A DNA stretch of 64,000 nucleotides from assembly GCA_963729215.1 (NCBI GenBank), contig CAVSND010000018.1, positions 1 through 64,000 on the forward strand, given 5' to 3'. Below, piece after piece: positions 37,561 through 44,311 of the stretch (positions are counted from its first letter, which is position 1; each line of letters begins with the position of its first letter). Both the position numbers and the translations under genes were made by a program. A model generated the notes under the pieces. The model had not been told where the DNA came from. It did not search any database and saw nothing but the letters and a program-made list of their open reading frames with translations. This stretch comes from CAVQJU01 sp963729215. Its GTDB lineage: Bacteria > Acidobacteriota > Vicinamibacteria > Vicinamibacterales > CAVVIG01.

Positions 37561-38864
37561 AGGGCCTGTCGCTTCGTTTGCGCCTCACGGTCTGGTACAG
37601 CCTCGCGCTGCTCGTGACCATGTCCCTCGGCGGCATCGTGGTCTTGCGCGAACAGGGCCGGGTCGGCATCCGGCGGGTGGACCGCGAGCTCGACGCCTTC
37701 GCGGGCACGCTGCGCGGCGTGCTTGCCGACGAACTCACGGAACACGATGACGTCGCCGTCGCTGCCGAGGATGCACGCAGGACCGTGACGATACCGGGCC
37801 GGGCGGTCGCGATCCTGGATGCGGCCGGACATCCGCTGACCGCCGACTGGGGCCGTCTGAAGCTTGGCGACGCGCTGCCCTCAGGCGATGACGGCTCCCG
37901 CGTGTGGACGGCCGAATCGCCGGACGGCGCATGGCGCGTCCACACCGCGTCGCAATCGTTCCAGAAGAATCGACTCGTCCTGCTTGTGGCGGCGCCGCTG
38001 TCCGACGTCAACCGCGAGCAGCACGAAGTCCAGGAAGCGATGGTGATCGGCATTCCGATCGCCTTGCTGATCGCCGCCACGGGCGGGCTTTACCTGGCGT
38101 CGGTCGGCCTGCGGCCGATCACCGAGGCGCTGCGTACCCAGCGGCAGTTCATGGCCGATGCGTCGCACGAACTGCGCACGCCCGTGTCGGTCGCGCGCGT
38201 ATCAGCGGAGGTGGCACTCAGCCGCGAGCATCGTGACGAGGGCGAGTATCGCGAGGCCCTCACGATAGTCGCCGGCGAGGCGCAACGACTCAGCCGGCTC
38301 GTTGACGACATGCTCGTGCTCGCGCGCGCCGATGCCGGCGGCTATGCGCTGCGTTCCGTTGATTTGTACTTCGATGAAATCGTCGCCGAGTGCCGGCGGG
38401 CCGTGGACGTGTTAGCGGCCGAACGCGGTGTGACGATCCGTTCGCTCGGCGCTACGGACATCTCCGTGAAGGGCGACGAGGACCTGTTGCGCCGGCTCGT
38501 GCTGAATATCCTGCAGAATGCCGTGCAGCACAGTCCGGCTGGCGGCGACGTCGAGGTGGAGCTCGCGAGCGAACCAGGACGAGTGCGTCTGCGGGTCAGC
38601 GACCACGGACCCGGCATTCCGGCGGCCGACCAGGCGCGGATCTTCGATCGGTTCGTGCAGCTCGATGTGTCGAGAGGCCGGCAGGGCACGGGGCTCGGCC
38701 TGCCGATCGCACGCTGGATCGCGGAGGCGCATCGCGGGATCCTCGTGCTCGAGAACAGCGGACCCGATGGCAGCACGTTTACGGTGGTCCTGCCGGCGAA
38801 CGTGCACGAGAGTCGCCGCCCCATCAATACGCGGGTTCCCGTGCCGCCTCTTTCCCACCTTTAA
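37557..38864 (+). CDS. Sensor histidine kinase
   Basis: 435 residues from the GTG at 37557, overlapping the regulator stop. First membrane span at about 10-30, a roughly 125-residue periplasmic sensor, second span near 163-183. The H-box is FMADASHELRTPVSVARV, with His about 204. N-box LVLNILQNAVQHSP, G1 VSDHGPGIPAADQARIFDRF and G2 GTGLGLPIARWIAEAH are all present. The protein autophosphorylates and passes phosphate to Asp51 of the regulator. The sensor domain shows no Cys or His clusters that would indicate metal sensing. Confidence 0.92.
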   Translation: MKGLSLRLRLTVWYSLALLVTMSLGGIVVLREQGRVGIRRVDRELDAFAGTLRGVLADELTEHDDVAVAAEDARRTVTIPGRAVAILDAAGHPLTADWGRLKLGDALPSGDDGSRVWTAESPDGAWRVHTASQSFQKNRLVLLVAAPLSDVNREQHEVQEAMVIGIPIALLIAATGGLYLASVGLRPITEALRTQRQFMADASHELRTPVSVARVSAEVALSREHRDEGEYREALTIVAGEAQRLSRLVDDMLVLARADAGGYALRSVDLYFDEIVAECRRAVDVLAAERGVTIRSLGATDISVKGDEDLLRRLVLNILQNAVQHSPAGGDVEVELASEPGRVRLRVSDHGPGIPAADQARIFDRFVQLDVSRGRQGTGLGLPIARWIAEAHRGILVLENSGPDGSTFTVVLPANVHESRRPINTRVPVPPLSHL

Positions 38865-38871
38865 CGTCTGG

Positions 38872-39022
38872 AAAAGGCACGGCCATCGGCGCCGGGGCCG
38901 GCGCGGCCGCCGGCCTGGGCACGAACATGGCGACACGCGGCGCCGCCGCCACGATCCCGGCGGAGGCGCTCCTCGAGTTCCGCCTGACGTCGCCCGTAAC
39001 AGTGGTGGTGCAGCCGCAGTGA
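38872..39022 (+). pseudogene. Orphan C-terminal fragment of a glycine-zipper protein
   Basis: The frame just after the kinase reads GKGTAIGAGAGAAAGLGTNM, then RGAAATIPAEALLEFRLTSP, and stops at 39022. Tails of this form (Gly/Ala zipper, then E-x-L-L-x-F-x-L-x-x-P) end certain exported glycine-zipper proteins. No start codon or N-terminal part precedes it, because the kinase stop and a 5-bp gap come first. I read it as the 3' remnant left by a deletion that joined the kinase to this fragment. Confidence 0.45.
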
Positions 39023-39032
39023 GTGGCTGTGT

Positions 39033-39242
39033 CTAGCTGGCTTTCTTCTTGGCCGCCCGCTTGCGCGGGGTCTTCGCGGGAGCCGGTTCATTGGTCGCCT
39101 GGAGCGCGACCAGACGCGTGGCGAACGTCTTACGTCCGCCTTCGTCGAACTCGATGACCGTGTGGTGCTCGTTCACTTCGACCAGCGTGCCCGGCCCGTA
39201 CGTGGGCTGCACGACGCGGTCGCCCTTCTGCCATGCTTTCAT
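39033..39242 (-). CDS. Small CarD/UvrD-tail-like (DUF3553-type) protein
   Basis: 69 residues. WQKGDRVVQPTYGPGTLVEV is the core of small SH3/Tudor-like folds seen in CarD N-termini, DUF3553 and the UvrD C-terminus. ATRLVALQ closes the barrel. The last 18 residues are a Lys/Ala/Pro tail (TPRKRAAKKKAS) that could bind nucleic acid or RNA polymerase. It follows an RNA-binding protein gene on the same strand, separated by a strong hairpin. Confidence 0.65.
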   Translation of the reverse strand: MKAWQKGDRVVQPTYGPGTLVEVNEHHTVIEFDEGGRKTFATRLVALQATNEPAPAKTPRKRAAKKKAS

Positions 39243-39256
39243 CGGTATCCTAAGCT

Positions 39257-39277
39257 CGCGGGGGCCACGCCCCCGCG
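39257..39277 (-). terminator. Perfect 9-bp hairpin between two minus-strand genes
   Basis: CGCGGGGGC (39257-39265), loop CAC, GCCCCCGCG (39269-39277). It begins 16 bp beyond the stop of the RRM gene. There is no T-run, but the stem is perfect and all-GC, so it probably limits read-through or protects the 3' end of the short RRM transcript. Confidence 0.5.
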
Positions 39278-39292
39278 TGCACGATGCTCACG

Positions 39293-39628
39293 CTACCAGC
39301 GGGGCTCGCGACGTCCGCCGCCGCCACCACCACCGCCGCGATTGCCGCCGAATCCACCGCCGCCGCCAAACCCGCCTTCCGGCTTGGGCCGGGCTTCATT
39401 GACCGTCAGGCTGCGGCCACCCATCTGGAACTGATTGAATTCGGAAGCCGCCTTCTGCGCCTCCTCGTCGGTGGACATCTCGACGAACGCGAATCCCCTT
39501 GCGCGCCCGGTCGCGGCGTCACGCATGACACGCACCGACTCGACTGTGCCCGCCTTGCTGAAGAGCTCCTGAAGCTCCGCTTCCCCCGTGCTGTACGGAA
39601 GATTCCCGACGTAAAGCCTTCGACCCAT
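39293..39628 (-). CDS. RRM-type RNA-binding protein with Gly-rich tail
   Basis: 111 residues. A single RRM with RNP2 LYVGNL at residues 5-10 and RNP1 RGFAFVEM at about 44-51, followed by EARPKPEGGFGGGGGF and further Gly/Arg. This is the small bacterial/cyanobacterial Rbp architecture, related to eukaryotic glycine-rich RNA-binding proteins and often cold-induced. The start is preceded by a purine-rich GAGGATAAGG. The 228-bp gap to the divergent namZ gene is long enough to hold a 5' leader. Confidence 0.9.
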   Translation of the reverse strand: MGRRLYVGNLPYSTGEAELQELFSKAGTVESVRVMRDAATGRARGFAFVEMSTDEEAQKAASEFNQFQMGGRSLTVNEARPKPEGGFGGGGGFGGNRGGGGGGGGRREPRW

Positions 39629-39856
39629 ACCTTATCCTCGCTCTGCAAAAAGTGGCTGCACCACAGTGCTCAGCAGTCTCGTGCGAGGAGAGCGAGTCAG
39701 GACGGAGGCTCGATCGGCACTCGGCGCGGGCGAAGCGGGCGGGCGGACCACCAAGGGCGCGTAGTCTATCAACGGTCCCCGCCACAAGCAAGTACCGATG
39801 GGCACATTCGACACACCCATACGGGTGTCTGGATCTCTCTGTGAAATAATCTGCGC

Positions 39857-41020
39857 ATGCCGGTCCAACTTGGATGCGAACGCCTGCTCGCGTCCCACGC
39901 GCTCGACGGGAAATGCGTGGGTCTCGTGTGCAATCCCGCCTCGGTTGATGGCGCCCTCGAGCACGTCGCCGACTCGTTCGCCCGCCACCCGCGGGCCCGG
40001 TTGGCCGCGCTTTTCGGGCCGCAGCACGGGTTTCGGTCCGACGTCCAGGACAACATGATCGAGACGGGTCACGGGCAGGACGAGATCCGGCGCGTCCCCG
40101 TGTACTCCCTCTACAGCGAGACACGGGAGCCAACGGCCAAAATGTTGGCCGGTCTCGATGCCCTGGTCATCGACCTGCAGGACGTCGGGTCGCGCATCTA
40201 CACCTTCGTCTACACCATGGCCAACTGCCTGATCGCGGCCCGCCGGCACGGCGTCAAGGCCATCGTCTGCGACCGTCCCAACCCGATTGGCGGGCTCGGA
40301 GTCGAGGGGCCTCAGCTCGTGCCCGGCTATGAGTCATTCGTCGGGCAGTATCCGATTCCGATGCGCCACGGGATGACGATTGGCGAGCTGGCGCAGCTGT
40401 TCAACACCGAGTTCGGAATCGGCGCGGAGCTGGAAGTGGTCCCGATGGGCGGATGGCGCCGCGACATGTATTTCGATGCGACGGGGCTGCCGTGGGTCAT
40501 GCCCTCGCCGAACATGCCGACGCTCGACACCGCCGTCGTGTATCCGGGCTGCGTCCTGTTCGAGGGCACGAACGTGTCGGAGGGCCGGGGCACGACGCGG
40601 CCGTTCGAGCTCGTGGGCGCACCGTGGGTGATCGCCGAGCGCTTCGCCGAGGATATGAATCGCGCCGCGCTGGCCGGGGTCCGATTCCGGCCGGCCGTCT
40701 TCGAACCGACCTTCCAGAAGCACGCGCGAACGGCGTGCGGCGGCTGCCAGTTGCACGTGTCAGATCGACAGACATTCAGGTCCGTGGAGACCGGCGTGGC
40801 ACTCATCGCAGCGTTTCGCGCCGTCGATCCCGACCGCTTCAAGTGGCGCGATCCCCCGTACCAGTACGAAGCCGACAAGATGCCCATCGACATCCTCGCG
40901 GGATCGCCGGACTTGCGGGAGCAGATTGAGCGCGGCACCGCCGCGCGCGAAATCGCGCGATCGTGGCAACCAGCGGTCGACCAGTTTTCGAAAACGCGCG
41001 AACGCTACTTGATTTATTGA
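39857..41020 (+). CDS. namZ: DUF1343 exo-beta-N-acetylmuramidase (NamZ family)
   Basis: 387 residues. Blocks characteristic of DUF1343/GH171 are in order: LVCNPASVDGALEHVADSF, LAALFGPQHGFRSDVQDNMI, VPVYSLYSETREPTAKML, DALVIDLQDVGSRIYTFVYT, CDRPNPIGG, WVMPSPNMPTLDTAVVYPG and FEGTNVSEGRGTTRPFEL. NamZ of Bacillus subtilis removes terminal N-acetylmuramic acid from peptidoglycan fragments, so this gene suggests cell-wall recycling or predation. No signal peptide is evident from this ATG, and none could be gained without a long upstream extension. A cytosolic or non-classically exported enzyme is implied. Confidence 0.88.
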   Translation: MPVQLGCERLLASHALDGKCVGLVCNPASVDGALEHVADSFARHPRARLAALFGPQHGFRSDVQDNMIETGHGQDEIRRVPVYSLYSETREPTAKMLAGLDALVIDLQDVGSRIYTFVYTMANCLIAARRHGVKAIVCDRPNPIGGLGVEGPQLVPGYESFVGQYPIPMRHGMTIGELAQLFNTEFGIGAELEVVPMGGWRRDMYFDATGLPWVMPSPNMPTLDTAVVYPGCVLFEGTNVSEGRGTTRPFELVGAPWVIAERFAEDMNRAALAGVRFRPAVFEPTFQKHARTACGGCQLHVSDRQTFRSVETGVALIAAFRAVDPDRFKWRDPPYQYEADKMPIDILAGSPDLREQIERGTAAREIARSWQPAVDQFSKTRERYLIY

Positions 41021-41028
41021 CAACTGGC

Positions 41029-41096
41029 ATCACGAAGCCACGAAGATCACGAAGATCTTTTTCGGAGTTCCTTCGTGTCCTTCGTGTCGTCGTGAT
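41029..41096. terminator. Hairpin built of CACGAAG-type units between convergent genes
   Basis: The left arm (41029-41054) consists of ATCACGAAG/CCACGAAG/ATCACGAAG units. The right arm (about 41071-41096) is its complement at 22 of 26 positions. TCTTTTT lies in the loop. It is placed between the stops of convergent namZ and the secreted-protein gene, and probably terminates both. Same building plan as 24891-24958 and 54113-54186. Confidence 0.6.
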
Positions 41097-41122
41097 AAAC
41101 CGGCGATCGCACGGGATGGGCG

Positions 41123-41989
41123 CTATTTGAAGTGAGCCGACGACAGCTCGTTCTCCTGGCAGACGAACTCGATGAGCTCGTCGTCCGCCATGAGCCGCTG
41201 TGTGACCTTGACCGTCCATGGCCGCGTGTACGCCTTGGGATCGTCGACGGTGAGCTCCATCTCGAGCGTCCCGACGTTGACGCGCCGGAACCGTTCGGTC
41301 ATCTTGCCCATATCCGTCAGCGGGCTGCCGTTGACGTCGAGCCAGCCGCCGTCCCGGAATCCGCTCGTTTCGACGACGAGCGTGTCGCCAACCCACTTGC
41401 CGGTTGAATAGCCGAACCACCACGGCTGCGCGTCGGCGCCGGGCAGCGGGCGGCCATCCATGAAGATCTGGCGGACGCCGCCATTGCCCTCGTAGAGGAT
41501 GACGATCTGTTTCGGCGACCAGATGATCTTCCGCGGCTCGGGATGCAGGTGCAGCTGCATGTTGCCGAGCGGCAGGCAGTGAGCGTCCGGATTGTCTTTC
41601 GCATTCTCCGCCGTTCGCTTGTTCTTGAGCTCGCGCGCCCAGGGCTGAAACGGCAGTCCGCCCTGAACGCCGGCGCCGATGTCGAAGAACATGGCGATGC
41701 TCGGGGCTGCGGGCCGCCGGGTATCCGCCGACCGCGAGCCCGGCGCGCCGCCGGTGCCGGAGACCGATCCACCCGCCGCGGCGCCTTCCCGCCAGCCGAT
41801 GTTTTCCCAGACACCAGAGAGATCCGGCTTGCCGTCCGGCGTCTTCGGCGCCGGCGCCGTCAGGTTCACCTTGCCGTCTGCTGTTCGCGGGACGGACGCG
41901 TCCGGACGCTTCGCCCACTGGGCGGCGGAGGACGAAGGGAGCGAAGCGGCGAGAACGACAAAGCTGGCGGACGTGAGCCACGTGTTCAT
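41123..41989 (-). CDS. Secreted protein, third copy of the beta-rich domain
   Basis: 288 residues, signal peptide FVVLAASLPSSSAAQW. After GKPDLSGVWENIGW and a low-complexity Gly/Ala/Pro linker comes the domain shared with 12210-14006 and 14022-14840: RKIIWSPKQIVILYEGNGGV, IFMDGRPLPGADAQPWWFGY, STGKWVGDTLVVETSGF, DGGWLDVNGSPLTDMGKMTE. I know it only as an uncharacterised exported acidobacterial type. A DinB-like gene lies 7 bp upstream on the same strand, so the two may be cotranscribed. Confidence 0.75.
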   Translation of the reverse strand: MNTWLTSASFVVLAASLPSSSAAQWAKRPDASVPRTADGKVNLTAPAPKTPDGKPDLSGVWENIGWREGAAAGGSVSGTGGAPGSRSADTRRPAAPSIAMFFDIGAGVQGGLPFQPWARELKNKRTAENAKDNPDAHCLPLGNMQLHLHPEPRKIIWSPKQIVILYEGNGGVRQIFMDGRPLPGADAQPWWFGYSTGKWVGDTLVVETSGFRDGGWLDVNGSPLTDMGKMTERFRRVNVGTLEMELTVDDPKAYTRPWTVKVTQRLMADDELIEFVCQENELSSAHFK

Positions 41990-41996
41990 GTAGACC

Positions 41997-42470
41997 TCAC
42001 CCGTGTGCCGCCGCGCGTGCGCGGCGAATCTGAGCGGCGTGGTTGTGGGCGTGCACGGCGTAAATCTCGAGCCAGGTATCCGTCGTGTAGCGGCCGCTAT
42101 CGGTGTGGGTGCCCTCGCGCACCCAGTCGGATTCTCTCATGCGATCGAGAATTTCTGCCGTCGAGCGCCGCGCCGCTTCGAGCGCGGCGAGCGACGCCTC
42201 GATGGGGCGGTCGTAGTGAAGCCGCTTCGCGAACTCGTTTTCGTCGTACCCCAAAATGGTCGGGCGTTCGGTCGCGAGCAGCAGCCGGAGCCGAATCGCC
42301 GACGTCATCTCGCTGTCGGCCAGATGATGCACGATCTCCCGCGCCGACCACTTCCCCGGAGCGGGGTGCGCATCCAGTTCGGCGTCTGTCGCGCCCGTCA
42401 GCGCTTCGGCAACGGCGCGGTACCCGTCCTTGTACTGGTCGATGAGGCGTTTTCGCGTCTGCGCGTCCAT
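41997..42470 (-). CDS. DinB-like four-helix-bundle protein
   Basis: 157 residues. The metal-binding His pattern of DinB/YfiT proteins is visible: REIVHHLADSEMTSAIRLRL in the second helix and EIYAVHAHNHAAQIRRARA near the end. Start MDAQTRKRLIDQYKDGYRAV. Members bind a divalent metal and include thiol transferases (bacillithiol or mycothiol) and DNA-damage-induced proteins of unknown role. It lies 7 bp before the secreted-protein gene. Confidence 0.85.
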   Translation of the reverse strand: MDAQTRKRLIDQYKDGYRAVAEALTGATDAELDAHPAPGKWSAREIVHHLADSEMTSAIRLRLLLATERPTILGYDENEFAKRLHYDRPIEASLAALEAARRSTAEILDRMRESDWVREGTHTDSGRYTTDTWLEIYAVHAHNHAAQIRRARAAAHG

Positions 42471-42480
42471 CTTGTTCTAT

Positions 42481-42528
42481 CCCGTCCTGCCCGTCCTGCC
42501 CGTCCTGCCGCCCGTCCTGCCCGTTCCG
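42481..42528. repeat. Tandem 9-bp repeat between DinB and LOG genes
   Basis: CCCGTCCTG at 42481-42489, 42490-42498, 42499-42507, a CCG spacer, CCCGTCCTG at 42511-42519, and a variant CCCGTTCCG at 42520-42528. The array fills most of the 67-bp intergenic space. No hairpin forms, because the unit is not self-complementary. Confidence 0.85.
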
Positions 42529-42537
42529 CTCCGTCCA

Positions 42538-43419
42538 TTACCCCCTTGTGCGGGCAATGCCCGGGGCCGCTGCTTCCTGGCTGGTCGGAGGATCGATATG
42601 CGACGTCAGGTGCGTGCGGAGCAGTTCGAAGGCTTCGACGGGTGTGTCGGCAAAGCGAATGAGATCGATGTCCTGCTCCGCGATCGCACCCCACTCGGCG
42701 AACGGCTTGAAGTCGATGACCTCGTCCCAGAATTCGCGTCCGTAGAGAATCACCCCGATCTTCTTCGAGAGCTTGTCGGTCTGCACGAGCGTCAGGATTT
42801 CGAACAGCTCGTCGCACGTGCCGAAGCCGCCGGGGAAGATCACGAGCGCCTTCGCCAGGTACGCGAACCAGAACTTGCGCATGAAGAAGTAGTGAAACTC
42901 GAAATGCAGGCCGTCGGTGATAAAGGGATTGGCGCCCTGTTCGAACGGCAGCCTGATGTTCAGACCGATCGTCTTGCCGCCGGCTTCGCGCGCGCCCCGG
43001 TTCGCGGCCTCCATGATGCCCGGCCCGCCGCCAGACGTCACGACGAAGCGGTGGTGCTCGGACGGGAGCGACATCGTCCACGTCGTCAGCAGCCGCGCCA
43101 GCTCCCGCGCCTCCTCGTAGAAACGGGCCCATTCCACGGCCTTTCGGGAACGGGTCAACTCCGCCTCGTAGTGGTCGTCCGCGCCGTGGACGCCGCGGGC
43201 GCGAAGCGTCGCCAGCGCCCGGAGCGCGCGCGCCCGCGAGTCCACGCGCGCCGATCCGAAGAAGACGACCGTATCCTGAATCTTCTGATCCTTGAAACGC
43301 TGCAGCGGCTCGAGATATTCGGCGAGAATCCGGATCGGCCGCGCCTCGTCGCTCTCCAGAAACTCCGGATGCTGATATGCCAACGGCTGCTGGGCCATAT
43401 ATGTGTGCCACTTTATCAT
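42538..43419 (-). CDS. LOG-family (TIGR00730-like) nucleotide hydrolase
   Basis: 293 residues. The Rossmann core is VVFFGSAR, with TSGGGPGIMEAANRGAREAG and FPGGFGTCDELFEILTLVQT. These are the substrate and catalytic loops of the LOG/LDH-like group, which cleaves cytokinin riboside monophosphates or other nucleoside 5'-phosphates to free base. The length and the insertion after SRARALRALATLRARG match the longer bacterial clade. The start at 43419 is not certain; an in-frame ATG at 43398 is an alternative. Neither has a good Shine-Dalgarno site. Confidence 0.85.
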   Translation of the reverse strand: MIKWHTYMAQQPLAYQHPEFLESDEARPIRILAEYLEPLQRFKDQKIQDTVVFFGSARVDSRARALRALATLRARGVHGADDHYEAELTRSRKAVEWARFYEEARELARLLTTWTMSLPSEHHRFVVTSGGGPGIMEAANRGAREAGGKTIGLNIRLPFEQGANPFITDGLHFEFHYFFMRKFWFAYLAKALVIFPGGFGTCDELFEILTLVQTDKLSKKIGVILYGREFWDEVIDFKPFAEWGAIAEQDIDLIRFADTPVEAFELLRTHLTSHIDPPTSQEAAAPGIARTRG

Positions 43420-43447
43420 CGCCGGGCGGAGACGCTATGATTCGTGC

Positions 43448-43912
43448 GTGACCGGGCTCGACATCTCCGCGGTGATCGACGCGCCGCCGCAGCGGATCCT
43501 GAAAGCCTTCTTCGAACCCCAGGCCCTCAATGCGTGGTGGGAGGTGGCGCACGCCGTCACCACGCCGCGCGTGCTCGGGCCGTACGCCGTGGCGTGGCAC
43601 ACGACGGAGTTCCGGGACGCCGTGCTCGGACGCCTCGGCGGCGTCTTCCGGGGCACGGTGATGCAATATCAGGCCGACCGCGGCTTCTTCGTCGCCGATG
43701 CGTTCTGGCTGCCGCCGGACGGCGATCCCATCGGCCCGATGGCGTTCACCGTCGCGTGCGCCCCGGCGGGCGGCAACCCCTCGCCGGGAACAGAAGTGCG
43801 GGTGACGCAGCAGGGTTACGAAGACAGCGAACGCTGGCGGCGATACTACGAGGTCATCGGGCTGGGCTGGACGCGCGCGCTCGCGTCGCTCAAGGCGCTG
43901 CTCGAGAAGTAG
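43448..43912 (+). CDS. SRPBCC (AHSA1-like) domain protein
   Basis: 154 residues. GTG at 43448 gives VTGLDISAVIDAPPQRILKA, the usual N-terminal strand and first helix of a START/AHSA1 fold. ALNAWWEVAHAVTTPR and TEVRVTQQGYEDSERWRRYY complete the pattern, as does the C-terminal helix GLGWTRALASLKALLEK. Such helix-grip proteins bind hydrophobic ligands, and AHSA1 members act as Hsp90 co-chaperones or as small enzymes. Divergent from the LOG gene with a 28-bp gap, so both promoters must be very close or internal. Confidence 0.8.
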   Translation: MTGLDISAVIDAPPQRILKAFFEPQALNAWWEVAHAVTTPRVLGPYAVAWHTTEFRDAVLGRLGGVFRGTVMQYQADRGFFVADAFWLPPDGDPIGPMAFTVACAPAGGNPSPGTEVRVTQQGYEDSERWRRYYEVIGLGWTRALASLKALLEK

Positions 43913-43948
43913 AAAGTGCAAAAGTTGAAAAGTAGCGAAGCCTTTAAT

Positions 43949-44311
43949 ATGCAACGCACTTTCCTGCTGGCCGGCGCACTTGCGGGGTTAATCGGCGTCG
44001 GGTTTGGCGCGTTCGGCGCGCATGGCCTGCGCGGACGGCTGTCTCCGGACATGCTGGCCGTCTTCGAAACGGGCGTGCGGTATCAGATGTACCACGCGCT
44101 GGCGCTCATGGCCATCGCCGCCCTGTCGGACCGCCTCAGCGGCCGTCTGATCGAAACCGCTGGCTGGCTGTTCGTCACCGGCATCGTGTTGTTTTCCGGC
44201 AGCCTCTACCTTCTCGCGGTGACGGGAATCACGATCCTTGGCGCCATCACGCCCATCGGCGGCGTCGCGTTTCTCGCCGGATGGGCGTGTCTGGTATTGG
44301 CTACGCTTTGA
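43949..44311 (+). CDS. DUF423 small membrane protein
   Basis: 120 residues from the ATG at 43949, the usual family length. The frame continues upstream, but those residues are hydrophilic and repeat-like. Four spans with the family signatures FLLAGALAGLIGVGFGAFGA at the N-terminus, then FETGVRYQMYHALALM, FSGSLYLLAVTGI and ITPIGGVAFLAGW. This is the YgdD/YwdK type, of unknown function. It follows the SRPBCC gene by 36 bp and its end overlaps the convergent sigma-54 activator by 11 bp. Confidence 0.9.
   Translation: MQRTFLLAGALAGLIGVGFGAFGAHGLRGRLSPDMLAVFETGVRYQMYHALALMAIAALSDRLSGRLIETAGWLFVTGIVLFSGSLYLLAVTGITILGAITPIGGVAFLAGWACLVLATL

Noticed and set aside
39813..39828. 6-bp inverted repeat ACACCC/GGGTGT upstream of namZ
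   Set aside because: Too short and unplaced relative to any promoter to call an operator.
42481..42528. Possible CRISPR array
   Set aside because: Units are 9 bp and contiguous without spacers.
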